The position numbers and the translations under genes were made by a program. A stretch of DNA of 15,842 nucleotides from Chrysochromulina tobinii (taxonomy: Eukaryota; Haptophyta; Prymnesiales; Chrysochromulinaceae). The notes under the pieces were generated by a model, which had not been told where the DNA came from, searched no databases, and saw nothing but the letters and a program-made list of their open reading frames with translations. The stretch's first letter is position 1, and every line of letters begins with the position of its first letter. Positions 1 through 9,691 of this stretch are shown here, one piece after another. The stretch spans positions 1 to 15,842 of the forward strand of contig JWZX01000833.1 in NCBI GenBank assembly GCA_001275005.1. The letters are read 5' to 3'.

Positions 1-1641
1 CGCCGACAAGCCGGTGCCCGCCTCGCCTGCGGCTGTGGTCGCCGCTCTACCCTTCTTCGCCTTCTTCTTCGCCTTCTTGGACGCCTTTGCGGCCTCCGCT
101 TCGGCTCTCGCTTCCTCTTCAGCGATCAGGCGTGCCATCATCGCGTCGGCGCGCGCCTGCTCGTCCTCGCGCGAGAGGCCGCCTCGAGCGCCGCCAGCCA
201 CGACGGACGTGACACCTGCACTGGACGCTGCTGCCGCGCATGATGAGGCGATGTGCTGAGTCGCAGCCACAAACCCAAGTTGGCACTGCGCCGAGGCATC
301 GCCCTGGTCCGCAGCGAGCTTGAACAGTGCCGCGGCCCGCTTATCATCTTGGGCCACACCGCGTCCCTCACGGTGCATGTCCCCAAGTAAGCACTGCGCC
401 ACGGCAAGGCCCTGGTCCGCAGCGAGCTTGAACAGCGCCGCGGCCCGCTTATCATCTTGGGCCACACCACGTCCGTCAAGGTGCATGACTCCAAGTGCGC
501 ACTGCGCTGCAGCATCGCCCTGGTCCGCAGCGAGCTTTGTCAGCTCTGCGGCCCGCTTATCATCTTGGGCCACACCGCGTCCCTCACAGTGCATGCGTGC
601 AAGTGCGCACTGAGCAAAGGCATCGCCCTGGTCCGCAGCGAGCTTGTACAGCGCCGCGGCCCGCTTATCATCTTGGGCCACACCGCGTCCCTCACGGTGC
701 ATGTCTCCAAGTGAGCACTGCGCCGGAGCATAGCCCTGGTCCGCAGCGAGCTTGTACAGTGCCGCAGCCCGCTTATAATCTTGGGCCACACCGCGTCCCT
801 CATGGTGCATGGTTCCAAGTGAGTGCTGCGCCGCGGCATAGCCCTGGTCCGCAGCGAGCTTGAACAGTGCCGCAGCACGCTTATCATCTTGGGTCACTTC
901 GCGCCCGTCACGGTGCATGTCACCAAGTGAGCACTGCGCCGCAGCATCGCCCTGGTCCGCAGCGAGCTTGAACAGCGCCGCAGCCCGCTTATCATCTTGG
1001 GCCACACCGAGTCCGTCACGGTGCAAGAGTCCAAGTAAGCACTGCGCCGCGGCATAGCCCTGGTCTGCAGCGAGCTTGAACAGCGCCGCAGCCCGCTTAT
1101 CATCTTGGGCCACACCGCGTCCATAACGGTGCATGTCTCCAAGTGAGCACTGCGCCAGAGCATAGCCCTGGTCTGCAGCGAGCTTGAACAGCGCCGCAGC
1201 ACGCTTATCATCTTGGGCCACACCGCGTCCGTCACGGTACATGAGTCCAAGTGAGCACTGCACCGCGGCATCGCCCTGGTCCACAGCGAGCTTGAACAGT
1301 GCCGCAGCCCGCATATCATCTTGGGCCACACCGCGTCCCTCACGGTGCAAGAGTCCAAGTGAGAACTGTGCCTTGGCATCGCCCTGGTCCGCAGCGAGCT
1401 TGTACAGCTCTGCGGCCCGCTTATCATCTTGGGCCACACCGCGTCCGTGACGGTGCATGAGTCCAAGTGAGAACTGTGCCTTGGCATCGCCCTGGTCCGC
1501 AGCGAGCTTGTACAGCTCTGCGGCCCGCTTATCATCTTGGGCCACACCGCGTCCGTCACTGTGCATGTCTCCAAGTAAGCACTGTGCCGCAGCATCGCCC
1601 TGGTCCGCAGCGAGCTTGAGCCTCTGCAGGTCGCTTATCAT
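1..1641 (-). CDS. Sel1-like repeat protein, 3' part beyond window
   Basis: The minus strand is open from an ATG at 1641 to the left edge (547 codons, no stop), so the protein is C-terminally incomplete. After a very short N-terminus (MISDLQR) it has 12 full repeats of 36 residues and a partial 13th. The consensus is roughly LFKLAADQGDAAAQCSLG followed by DMHRDGRGVAQDDKRAAA, which matches Sel1-like (SLR) alpha-helical solenoid repeats, with the LG and GRGV positions kept. From about residue 455 the solenoid ends and an Ala/Glu/Arg-rich helix (SREDEQARADAMMARLIAEE) leads into a Lys-rich run (KASKKAKKKAKK) and an Ala/Gly/Thr-rich tail. Sel1 proteins are usually scaffolds for protein-protein contacts; no partner or enzyme domain is visible. 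The ATG is supported by an in-frame stop upstream (1702-1704) with no intervening ATG. It faces away from the F-box gene at 2062. Family is sure, function unknown. Confidence 0.85.
   Translation of the reverse strand, partial: MISDLQRLKLAADQGDAAAQCLLGDMHSDGRGVAQDDKRAAELYKLAADQGDAKAQFSLGLMHRHGRGVAQDDKRAAELYKLAADQGDAKAQFSLGLLHREGRGVAQDDMRAAALFKLAVDQGDAAVQCSLGLMYRDGRGVAQDDKRAAALFKLAADQGYALAQCSLGDMHRYGRGVAQDDKRAAALFKLAADQGYAAAQCLLGLLHRDGLGVAQDDKRAAALFKLAADQGDAAAQCSLGDMHRDGREVTQDDKRAAALFKLAADQGYAAAQHSLGTMHHEGRGVAQDYKRAAALYKLAADQGYAPAQCSLGDMHREGRGVAQDDKRAAALYKLAADQGDAFAQCALARMHCEGRGVAQDDKRAAELTKLAADQGDAAAQCALGVMHLDGRGVAQDDKRAAALFKLAADQGLAVAQCLLGDMHREGRGVAQDDKRAAALFKLAADQGDASAQCQLGFVAATQHIASSCAAAASSAGVTSVVAGGARGGLSREDEQARADAMMARLIAEEEARAEAEAAKASKKAKKKAKKGRAATTAAGEAGTGLSA
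268..1626 (-). repeat. 108-bp tandem repeat array coding for Sel1 units
   Basis: Twelve full copies and one partial copy of a 108-bp unit, head to tail, all in the same reading frame and each giving one 36-residue Sel1 motif. The copies differ by only a few bases; the most variable codons lie at the GDA-x-AQ and LG-x-MHR positions. The high DNA-level identity shows recent expansion or gene conversion. Confidence 0.9.
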
Positions 1642-2061
1642 TTTGTCTAAATTTCCAAAATAGGAAACGCGAATTCCGCACAGGAATTCTCTTCGGCGGA
1701 ATTATCTCCACAAGCAACACATATGAAGCATGAACCTCGTGTAGGAAACTGAAACTCTATGGACGACGGTCGACGAAACCGCGAGAGGGCGCGAGGTACG
1801 CTGGCGCCTCCCGCCTCGCGGCAACGGCTGACCTCCCTGTTCACGCTTCACCTCACTCTGAACCAAACTTCCAACACAATAACATCGCCGAACTCCAGGG
1901 ACGACCTTTTCAACTGTGAGTTGGTGCGGGAGCACGCTCCGGCTCACACAGCCATCCAAACCGCCGACGCCCAGACCATCCTCAACGCCGCCAGCGCGCG
2001 CAGGGGTCACACAGCCGTTTCACACAGAGCTGTGGCCGAACACTTCTTGTACAATAGTAAC
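1642..2061. promoter_or_regulatory. Divergent intergenic region (putative shared promoter)
   Basis: This stretch separates the start of the Sel1 gene (minus, 1641) from the favoured start of the F-box gene (plus, 2062). It is visibly less GC-rich than the flanking coding DNA and holds short AT-rich patches near 1641-1690. A plus-strand frame is open from an ATG at 1759, so part of it could instead code for an N-terminal extension of the F-box gene. No convincing TATA box was identified. Promoter function is inferred from layout only. Confidence 0.35.
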
Positions 2062-4079
2062 ATGGCGAAAGAGGTCCGTCGTTCCTTTGTGGTGCGAGTG
2101 ATTCAAGAAGGGGTGCGAGACGCCTCGATCACGAGCCAGTACCGTGCGGACGAGTCCGGCGGATGGATCTGGGAGGCGTCGAATGTGTGCGAGGCGGCGA
2201 TCGTCAAGCTTTGCACGGCCAAGGATTGGGAGGACATGCGCGTGCTGGAGCTCGGCTGTGGCACGGGGTGGCTCGCGCTGCGCGTTGCACGGCTCGGTGC
2301 GAGAGTCACGGCCACCGACCGTGGGTGCCGTGTTGCCGCGGCCACCCTCAACGTGCTTCGCAACCAGAAGCGCGCCTTCACGGCGGACGGCGAGCAGTCG
2401 CTACGCGTGGCGGTGGTGGCGCTCGACTGGGAGGAGGAGCGAGCCGCGGCGATGAGCGCGGACGCCGCCACCGCTTCCGAGGTCGACACAGGCGACGAGG
2501 GCGACGAGCTGCGCGGCAGATTCGATCTCGTCATCGGCTCGGACCTCATCTACAATCGCGAGATGCACGAGCCGTTGCTCGCGACTCTGCGCCGGCGTGC
2601 GCCCGACGGAACGCCGTGCGTGCTTTCGTGGGAGGAGCGCAAGCCGCACGAGGAGGCCGCCTTCCTCGCCCTCGCGCGCGAGCCTCGCTTCGGGTTTGCA
2701 TGCGAGCTCGCGCATCAGACGACCTCGACCGTCAACGGCCGGCCCATCTATGCATACTGCCTTCGACGAGCCTCGTCGTTGCCCCCGTGTTCGGTCGTAT
2801 CGCCGCGCCCGCATGTACCCGCACCGGTGGACAGTGCAACCTCGGCCTTCCACAGCTCATCCTTCCACAGTGCAACCTCGGCCTCGGAGAGTGCAACCTC
2901 GGCCTCGGAGAGTGCAACCTCGGCTTCGGAGAGTGCGACCTCGGCCTCGGAGAGTGCAACCTCGGCCTCGGAGAGTGCAACCTCGGCCTCGGAGAGTGCA
3001 ACCTCGGCCTCGGTGCCGCCCTCTGCGTGCACATCCTCCTCATCCTCGGGCCTGCTGCAGCTGCCCACCGAGCTGCTGCGCGCTGTGTTGAGCCAGCTGC
3101 TGAGCCCCTCTGATGTGCTGCGCGCCGGGAGCGTGTGCGTCGCCCTGTGGAGTGAGAGCCGCGCGGATGAGCTGTGGAAGGGGCTGATGGAGCGCCGCTG
3201 GCCTGCATGGACACTGCTCACAACGGCGTCGGCGACGGAGCAGGAGGGAGTACTCGAGGGGGAGGCCAGTGCGAGTGGCTACGCGCAGCTAACGGAGGAG
3301 GACGAGGAGCAGCGGCAGCAGGACGAGGCGCAGGAGAAGGAGGAGGAGAGGGGCGAGGCCACCACGTTCACCACAGGCGCTGCCGCTGCCTCCTCCTTGT
3401 CCTCCGATGACTCCTCCTCGGCGTTCGCTCTGTACATCCGCCGGCATCGAAGCGAGGGCCTCACAGTACGAGCCAGCGCCGTCTTGGTGCTTAAAGGCAC
3501 TGCGCACGACAGCTATGACGGCAACCGCACGCCGATGGACGTGGCGCTGTGCCGAGCGCCTCCAGGCGGCCTGTCGGCGCGCCTGGGAATCCCTTCGCAT
3601 GGGCTGCTGGCCGAGGTGAGCTTCCACGTCGGCAGCTTGGCACTGATGAGCCTCTGATGGCCAATGATTGCGTCCCTCCTCAGGTGAGCTTCCACGCCGG
3701 CAGCTTGCACAACGAGCCCGTGCGTAAGACGTGGCTCGGCGAGGTCGTCTCCATGCGCTCGAGCTCTGTGACGTCGTCGGCGACGGCGAGGGCAGTGGCC
3801 GTCGAGTGGCGTGAGCACAGCCCGACCTTCGGTCATTGGGTCTACGAAGGCACGATCGCCGCGGATGGACGCTCCATAAGAGGCCGCTTCTGGCTCAACG
3901 TGCTCCCGCGCAAATGTGGCACCTTTGAGTTGCATGCGTGCGACCCGTCTGGTGCCGAGGGGCCGGTGCCTAGCCCGCAGGCCCTCGCGACCCGGGTGCT
4001 GCTGCGCTGGGCTCATAAGGCGGTGGCCAAGAAGGCGGCGCAGTCGGAGGTGCTCGCCGAGGCCGCGCTGCTCGGATGA
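2062..4079 (+). CDS. Methyltransferase (MTF16/METTL21-like) - F-box fusion protein, one intron
   Basis: Exons 2062-3615 and 3684-4079 give about 649 residues. Residues ~35-240 are a class I SAM-dependent methyltransferase: WIWEAS precedes motif I (VLELGCGTGW, ~61-70), an acidic post-I residue lies in VTATDRG, and SDLIYN (~157-162) carries the DxxY signature of family-16 protein methyltransferases (METTL21/FAM86 type, mostly lysine methylation). A Ser/Ala/Thr heptad array (~269-317) links this to an F-box (~330-378, starting LLQLPTELLRAVLSQLL and ending at RRWPAW), which in this family binds SKP1 in SCF ubiquitin ligases. An acidic linker and a C-terminal beta-rich region (WVYEGTIAADGRSIRGRFW) of no recognised family follow. 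The ATG at 2062 (aacATGG) has a better context than the in-frame ATG at 1759, which would add 101 low-complexity residues. Without splicing the frame stops at 3657. The fusion is unusual; substrate unknown. Confidence 0.8.
2869..3012 (+). repeat. 21-bp tandem repeat (ESATSAS linker)
   Basis: About seven head-to-tail copies of agtgcaacctcggcctcgga(g), nearly identical, in frame. They encode a Ser/Ala/Thr/Glu heptad linker between the methyltransferase and F-box domains. The copy number is likely variable between strains. Confidence 0.9.
3616..3683 (+). other. Intron of the methyltransferase-F-box gene (68 nt, phase 0)
   Basis: Begins GTGAGC after GAG and ends CCCTCCTCAG. Removing it joins LLAE to VSFHAGSL and keeps the frame to the stop at 4079; retention stops translation at 3657. 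Its first 24 nt (3616-3639) match the first 24 nt of the next exon (3684-3707) at 23 positions. The remainder (TGATGAGCCTCTGATGGCC, then TGATTGCGTCCCTCCTCAG) resembles the 3' ends of introns in the glycosyltransferase gene at the right edge. Confidence 0.85.
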
Positions 4080-4170
4080 CGAGAGGTGTGGCGTACCAGC
4101 ACGGGCACGACGGCCGCCACGCGCGTTGAGACGATTGCAACAAAGTACCTGCCGTCGCTTGACACACGCT

Positions 4171-4176
4171 AATAAA
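4171..4176 (+). promoter_or_regulatory. Possible polyadenylation signal AATAAA
   Basis: A canonical AATAAA lies about 90 nt after the stop of the methyltransferase-F-box gene. Many algae do not use this hexamer strictly, so this is a candidate only. Confidence 0.35.
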
Positions 4177-4358
4177 TGAATATCCACCGCACCCTCCGCA
4201 CACACACCGGCACACAAACACCTGCAAGAGCCAAGACTCACACGGAGAGGCAGGTGGCACGGCAGCTTTGAGTGCTGACGAGCGGAGTGACGCGCGTCCT
4301 CGAAAACTCGAATGCGTGAAGAGTGACGTTGAGTGTGTGTTGCGTGTGCTGCAATAGA

Positions 4359-4484
4359 GATCAAATTCCACAGTGGCCGTAGAATTCGCTGATGGGGGTG
4401 TCTCTCCCAAGATGCTGCAAGTGCTCGGCACGTGGCAGACACACGAGTCTCAGACCATCTCCTGGCCACTGTGGGAATTTGATC
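4359..4484. repeat. Imperfect inverted repeat (20/21-nt arms, ~85-nt loop)
   Basis: GATCAAATTCCACAGTGGCC (4359-4378) is the reverse complement of 4464-4484 apart from one extra base. The loop and the DNA just after it carry short direct repeats built on CAGACCATCTCCTGGCC (around 4451-4530). The layout could be a MITE-like element or a long hairpin. It lies in otherwise gene-free DNA between 4080 and 4559, where no gene was supported. Confidence 0.6.
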
Positions 4485-4559
4485 CTTGCTCATCTCCTGG
4501 CCATCTCAGACCATTTCAGACAATCTCCTGGCCCGGGCCCAGCTTCTTCGGCAGGCATG

Positions 4560-5087
4560 TGCTCGCGCACGGGCAATTGGGCACGTACGTGCGCGAGGCG
4601 TTGCTCTAGAGCAGCCAGCGCGTGATGCAGTCGGCGTGGAACGTGTGTCGGCACGCGAGCGTAATGACGAGGTCCTCTCATCAAGGTCGGCCAAGCACTA
4701 TTTGAGAGGACACTCGTGGCCACCCTTGGTGGACTTACAGCTGGCCTGTGAGGAATGCTCGCGGCTGGAGCGCCATCGCCTCGCCTGCAGCATGGCTATC
4801 TGGTGTCGCGTCGTCCAATCGCCCACCTTGAGGCCGAGTAACTCAAAGCGGATGCAGCTCAAGAGTGCCGACAACACGAAGAGCGCCAGCGCGAGCCCTG
4901 TGAGGCCCTCGAGGAGCCCGGTGAGAAAGTGGCGGCTGAGTGGCACATTGGTGAGGCTTGTGAAGACTACGAGCTCTGAGAGGCCGTCTCGGAGGGAGTC
5001 GCCGAGCATGCCTGCGCGCTCCCGGGTGCCGTCCACCCGAGTTCCCGCGCGTGCGTTTTGTGGTTTCCCCCGATGACGACGCGTCAT
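4560..5087 (-). pseudogene. Decayed RING-H2 finger membrane protein
   Basis: From an ATG at 5087 (or the in-frame MLGDSL start) the minus frame encodes a membrane protein with a hydrophobic segment (TGLALALFVLSALLSCI) and a basic stretch, then reaches ECPL at 4715-4704. In an intact RING-H2 protein this should continue as CPxC. Here six extra bases (AAATAG) add a Lys codon and a stop before CLADLDE. One base of frame is then lost, and the second half reads EDLVITLACRHTFHADC (C-x-H-x2-H-x2-C core at 4653-4627) and ITRWLL, followed by another stop (4608-4606) and a spoiled final CPxC (reads NCPCAS). Intact relatives are usually membrane-bound E3 ubiquitin ligases. A GTAAGT at 4738-4733 might suggest an intron, but no splice tested restored the frame. 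Assembly errors are the alternative explanation. Confidence 0.6.
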
Positions 5088-5165
5088 AACTCGATTCGTC
5101 AGAAGTCCGCTTTTGTGCTCGCCTCAGAGACGAGATGGCCGAGGTGAGAACCAATCTGGAGCCAA

Positions 5166-7789
5166 TCACGACGTCAACGACTCTGACTCACGCGTCACGG
5201 CGGAATCGCCGTTGGGCTTCTTGAGTGCCTTCTTGAACGCCTTGTTGGTGGCGGCGCCGGCCGCGTCGCACGCCTCCCTGAGGCTCGCCACGAGCTCGGG
5301 CGCGAGGCCGTGCTTGGCCGCGAGCGCCATGTACCACTGCAGCAGCCGCTCGCGCTCGCCACGGCGCAGCCGCGCCGAGAGCCGGCAGCGCGAGGTGCTC
5401 GCCACGGCGCTCGAGGGCGCCGTCTCGAGCGCGCAGAGTTTCGTCACGTGCTCTTGCAGCCAGAGGGCGACGCGTGCGCCGATGGCGGCCGCGCTCACGC
5501 CGTGCTCGTCGCCCATCTTGCCGGTTTGGGCGATCGCGGCGAGGGCGGCCTGGTTCGTGCACGAGGCGATCAGCGCCACCTGTGGGGCACGTGCAGGCGC
5601 GCCGTGGTGAGCGCTTGCATGCGGGGCGCCAAACTCATGCGTGCTCGAGGCCATCGCTACCTGCCGCATGAGCGTCGTCGTCTTTCCAGCCGCAGCCTGC
5701 GCCGCGGGCAGCTTGAACGGACTCACGGTAGGGCAGTGTGCGTCCACGCCGAGCCTCGCGGGCGTCAGTTGGAAGCGTGTGAGTACTTCGCGCTGTCGTG
5801 GTGTGAGCGTTCCCCACAGGCGATGTGGAGCGGCCGTTGGCTCATCGTGGGGGGAGGTCGCGCCTGTCGCCGAGCGGTCGCCCCCTGGCAGCCAGCCGTA
5901 CATGTAGAGGAAGGCGCCCGCGGAGAGGTCTCCGTATGAGAGCAGCACCTGTGGGGAAGCGAGGGCGCCGTGGTGAGCGCTTGCGTGCCGGTGAGCATAT
6001 GCATGCTGCGACCTCCGTATCTGAGGGCACTCTGAGGCCAATGAGAGGCGCCATCAGAGGCCAATCAGAGGCGCCATCAGAGGCCAATGAGAGGCGACAT
6101 CAGAGGCCAATGAGAGGCATCATCAGAGGCCATCAGCGGCCAATGAGAGGCCATCAGAGGGCACTCTGAGGCTAATGAGAGGTGCAATCAGAGGCCAATC
6201 AGAGGTGCAATCACCTCCTCGCCGGCCTCGATGGTGCGTGACGAAATCGCAATCACAATCGCAATCACCTCCTCGCCGGCCTCGATGGTGCGTGACGAGA
6301 TCGCAATCACAATCGCAATCACCTCCTCGCCGGCCTCGATGGTGCGTGACGAGATCGCAATCACAATCGCAATCACCTCCTCGCCGGCCTCGATGGTGCG
6401 TGACGAAATCGCAATCACAATCGCAATCACCTCCTCGCCGGCCTCGATGGTGCGTGACGAAATCGCAATCACAATCGCAATCACCTCCTCGCCGGCCTCG
6501 ATGGTGCGTGACGAGATCGCTGCGACGCACGGGGCCTGCTCGGGCGCGCTTGCTGACGCCGCGAGGTTCGAGAGCTCAATCGTCGCGTTGTGCTCTCCCG
6601 AGGGCATGCCGTTGATCAGGTCGAATAAGGGCACGAGACCCACGCCCGCGATCAGACGCGTCGCGACGAGGCCGATGGCATGTGTGAACGCCGCACGTAC
6701 GTCTGCATCGTTCACACGCGGCGCAACACCGAAGAGGCTCGCGAGAGGGGCTGAGAGGGCGGCGAGGTCGCGCGTATCGAGCGCCACGAGCGCGCCAATC
6801 GACGTGTCGAGCAGCAGCTCCGCGGCCGCGCCCTCCCCAAGCGACGCCCACAGCGACGGCGGCGCGGCGTCGCGCGCGCTCGGAAGTGACTTGAGGTATG
6901 GAGACCATGTCGAGTTACGTCCGTCGAGGAGCTCGAGCGTGAGCAGCACGATGGTCTCGAGCCGGCCCGGATCAGACGCATCCACCAGCGGCGTCGTCCA
7001 CGCGCCCACACGGCGCAGCGCCGTCGCCGCCAGCTCAACCTGTCGGATCCGCGCGGCCGTCAGCGCCGGATTCCCCACATGCAAGCACGACGATCGAGCC
7101 ACCCCCATGATGAAATGGCCCTTTTCGACGCGCCGGGTGGCGACGAGCTTCACGTTGGCCGCGTCGCCGCCAAAGGCCATGTAGCTCGACAGGTACAGCA
7201 GCGGCGGCGACTCGGCATGCCGCACGAGCGCCGGCGACGGCCCGCCGCGATCGAGCCATTCCTTGAGCGGACCGATGGCCGACAAGCGGTCCGCATCGGC
7301 GCTCGACGTGCCATGGGCGTCGTCATGGGCGTCCGTCTTCTCCGGAGGACTGCAGTCCGAAGAGGGCTGTCGGATGAAGGCCGAAGAATGCAGCCTGAAG
7401 TATTCGCCAAAGCCCTCGTCGTCGAGCTGCTGCACTGATGATGCGACCGTGAAGCCGTCGTCCTCGACCTTCGGGCTCAGCTCCTCGGACGGCTCTGCTG
7501 GGCTCGACCCCTTGGGAGTCTCGACCACCTTCGCCTCCGCTGGGAGCACACTCACCAGCATGCCGCGTAGTCGTGCCTGCACTCGCACCACGGCCTTGTG
7601 CAGGATCTCACAACCCTCCTTGGAGAGCTCCGAGCCGAGTGTCTGTAGATGGGATGCAGCCTCGTTGAGACGCTCGAGCCTATCAGCGCCGAGCTTGCTG
7701 GCGTTCGCTTGCCACGCGTAGTAGATCGCGACGCCGACGCCGACAGCCGCAGTCGCTGCCGCCGCCGCACTGACCCTGAAGCTGAACAT
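5166..7789 (-). CDS. SET-domain methyltransferase (Rubisco LSMT / SETD3-SETD6 class), two introns
   Basis: Exons 7789-6485, 5948-5661 and 5579-5166, all joined in phase 0, give about 668 residues if the first of six donors is used. The N-terminus has a hydrophobic Ala/Val segment (~7-26) that could be a membrane anchor or targeting sequence. A poorly conserved region follows, then the split SET domain: GPLKEWLDRGG and LVATRRVEKGHFIMG, then GLVPLFDLINGMPSGEHN (~380-398), which is the family's D-x-x-N-H-x-x-x-x-N region with changes, then SSRTIEAGEE joined by splicing to VLLSYGDLSAGAFLYMYGW (SYG-x-L-S and YGF-type motifs). The C-terminal ~200 residues fit the helical Rubisco-LSMT substrate-binding domain. 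This class methylates lysine or histidine on non-histone proteins. Start 7789 (MFSFRVS) is chosen over 7843 because the extra 18 residues look non-coding. The usual NH pair of the catalytic motif reads NG here, so activity is uncertain. Confidence 0.8.
5580..5660 (-). other. SET gene intron 2 (81 nt, phase 0)
   Basis: GTAGCG after CAG, ending CGTGCCCCACAG. Its 5' end (GTAGCGATGGCCTCGAGCAC) resembles the next exon's start (GTGGCGCTGATCGCCTCGTG) with one 3-nt gap. The middle (GCATGCAAGCGCTCACCACG) belongs to the cassette shared with glycosyltransferase introns. Length is a multiple of three and the frame is open, so retention would insert 27 residues; removal joins TTTLMRQ to VALIASCT. Confidence 0.8.
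5949..6484 (-). other. SET gene intron 1, with six alternative donors
   Basis: The acceptor is CGCTTCCCCACAG|GTGCTG (5949/5948). The upstream-most donor is GAGGAG|GTGATT at 6485/6484. The same donor recurs every 54 bp down to 6214, so six donors are possible and each keeps the frame. Splicing joins EAGEE to VLLSYGDL, as expected for a SET domain. The intron contains the 54-bp array, a CAGAGGC-rich array and, near its 3' end, the GCAAGCGCTCACCACGGCGC cassette. Confidence 0.75.
6026..6206. repeat. CAGAGGC-rich short tandem repeat inside SET intron 1
   Basis: Irregular array of 10-20-bp units such as CAGAGGCCAATGAGAGGC and CAGAGGCGCCAT. Related decamers occur at 15060-15190 and 15754-15842, always in or next to an intron of a minus-strand gene. 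Confidence 0.8.
6205..6525 (-). repeat. 54-bp tandem repeat, six copies, each carrying a splice donor
   Basis: On the minus strand each unit reads, in frame, IAISSRTIEAGEEV plus IAIV. Copies are nearly identical (one silent-looking variant, gaaatc or gagatc on the plus strand). The first copy is the true end of SET exon 1; the other five would be intronic or optionally exonic. Confidence 0.9.

Positions 7790-9691
<1,902 letters not shown>

Noticed and set aside
270-1626. CRISPR array or satellite DNA reading of the 108-bp repeats
   Set aside because: Repeats are directly adjacent without unique spacers and encode in-frame Sel1 motifs.
2163-3113. 316-residue plus ORF overlapping the methyltransferase
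   Set aside because: Other-frame shadow; Arg/His-rich with no motifs, whereas the overlapping frame has clear methyltransferase and F-box motifs.
4677-4738. Intron in the RING-H2 region from GTAAGT at 4738
   Set aside because: Acceptors tested (4698, 4677 area) give stops or lose the RING frame; a pseudogene explains the data better.
5661-5730. P-loop-like AAAGKTTT in the SET protein
   Set aside because: Lies in the substrate-binding region of a SET protein; it lacks the full GxxxxGK[ST] context and a Walker B partner.
6123-6530. Asp/Cys-rich minus-strand ORF (repeating DCDCDC)
   Set aside because: Out-of-frame reading of the 54-bp array; the SET frame through the same array is explained by homology.
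6231-7184. 317-residue plus-strand ORF
   Set aside because: Antisense to SET exon 1, low complexity, no recognisable domain.
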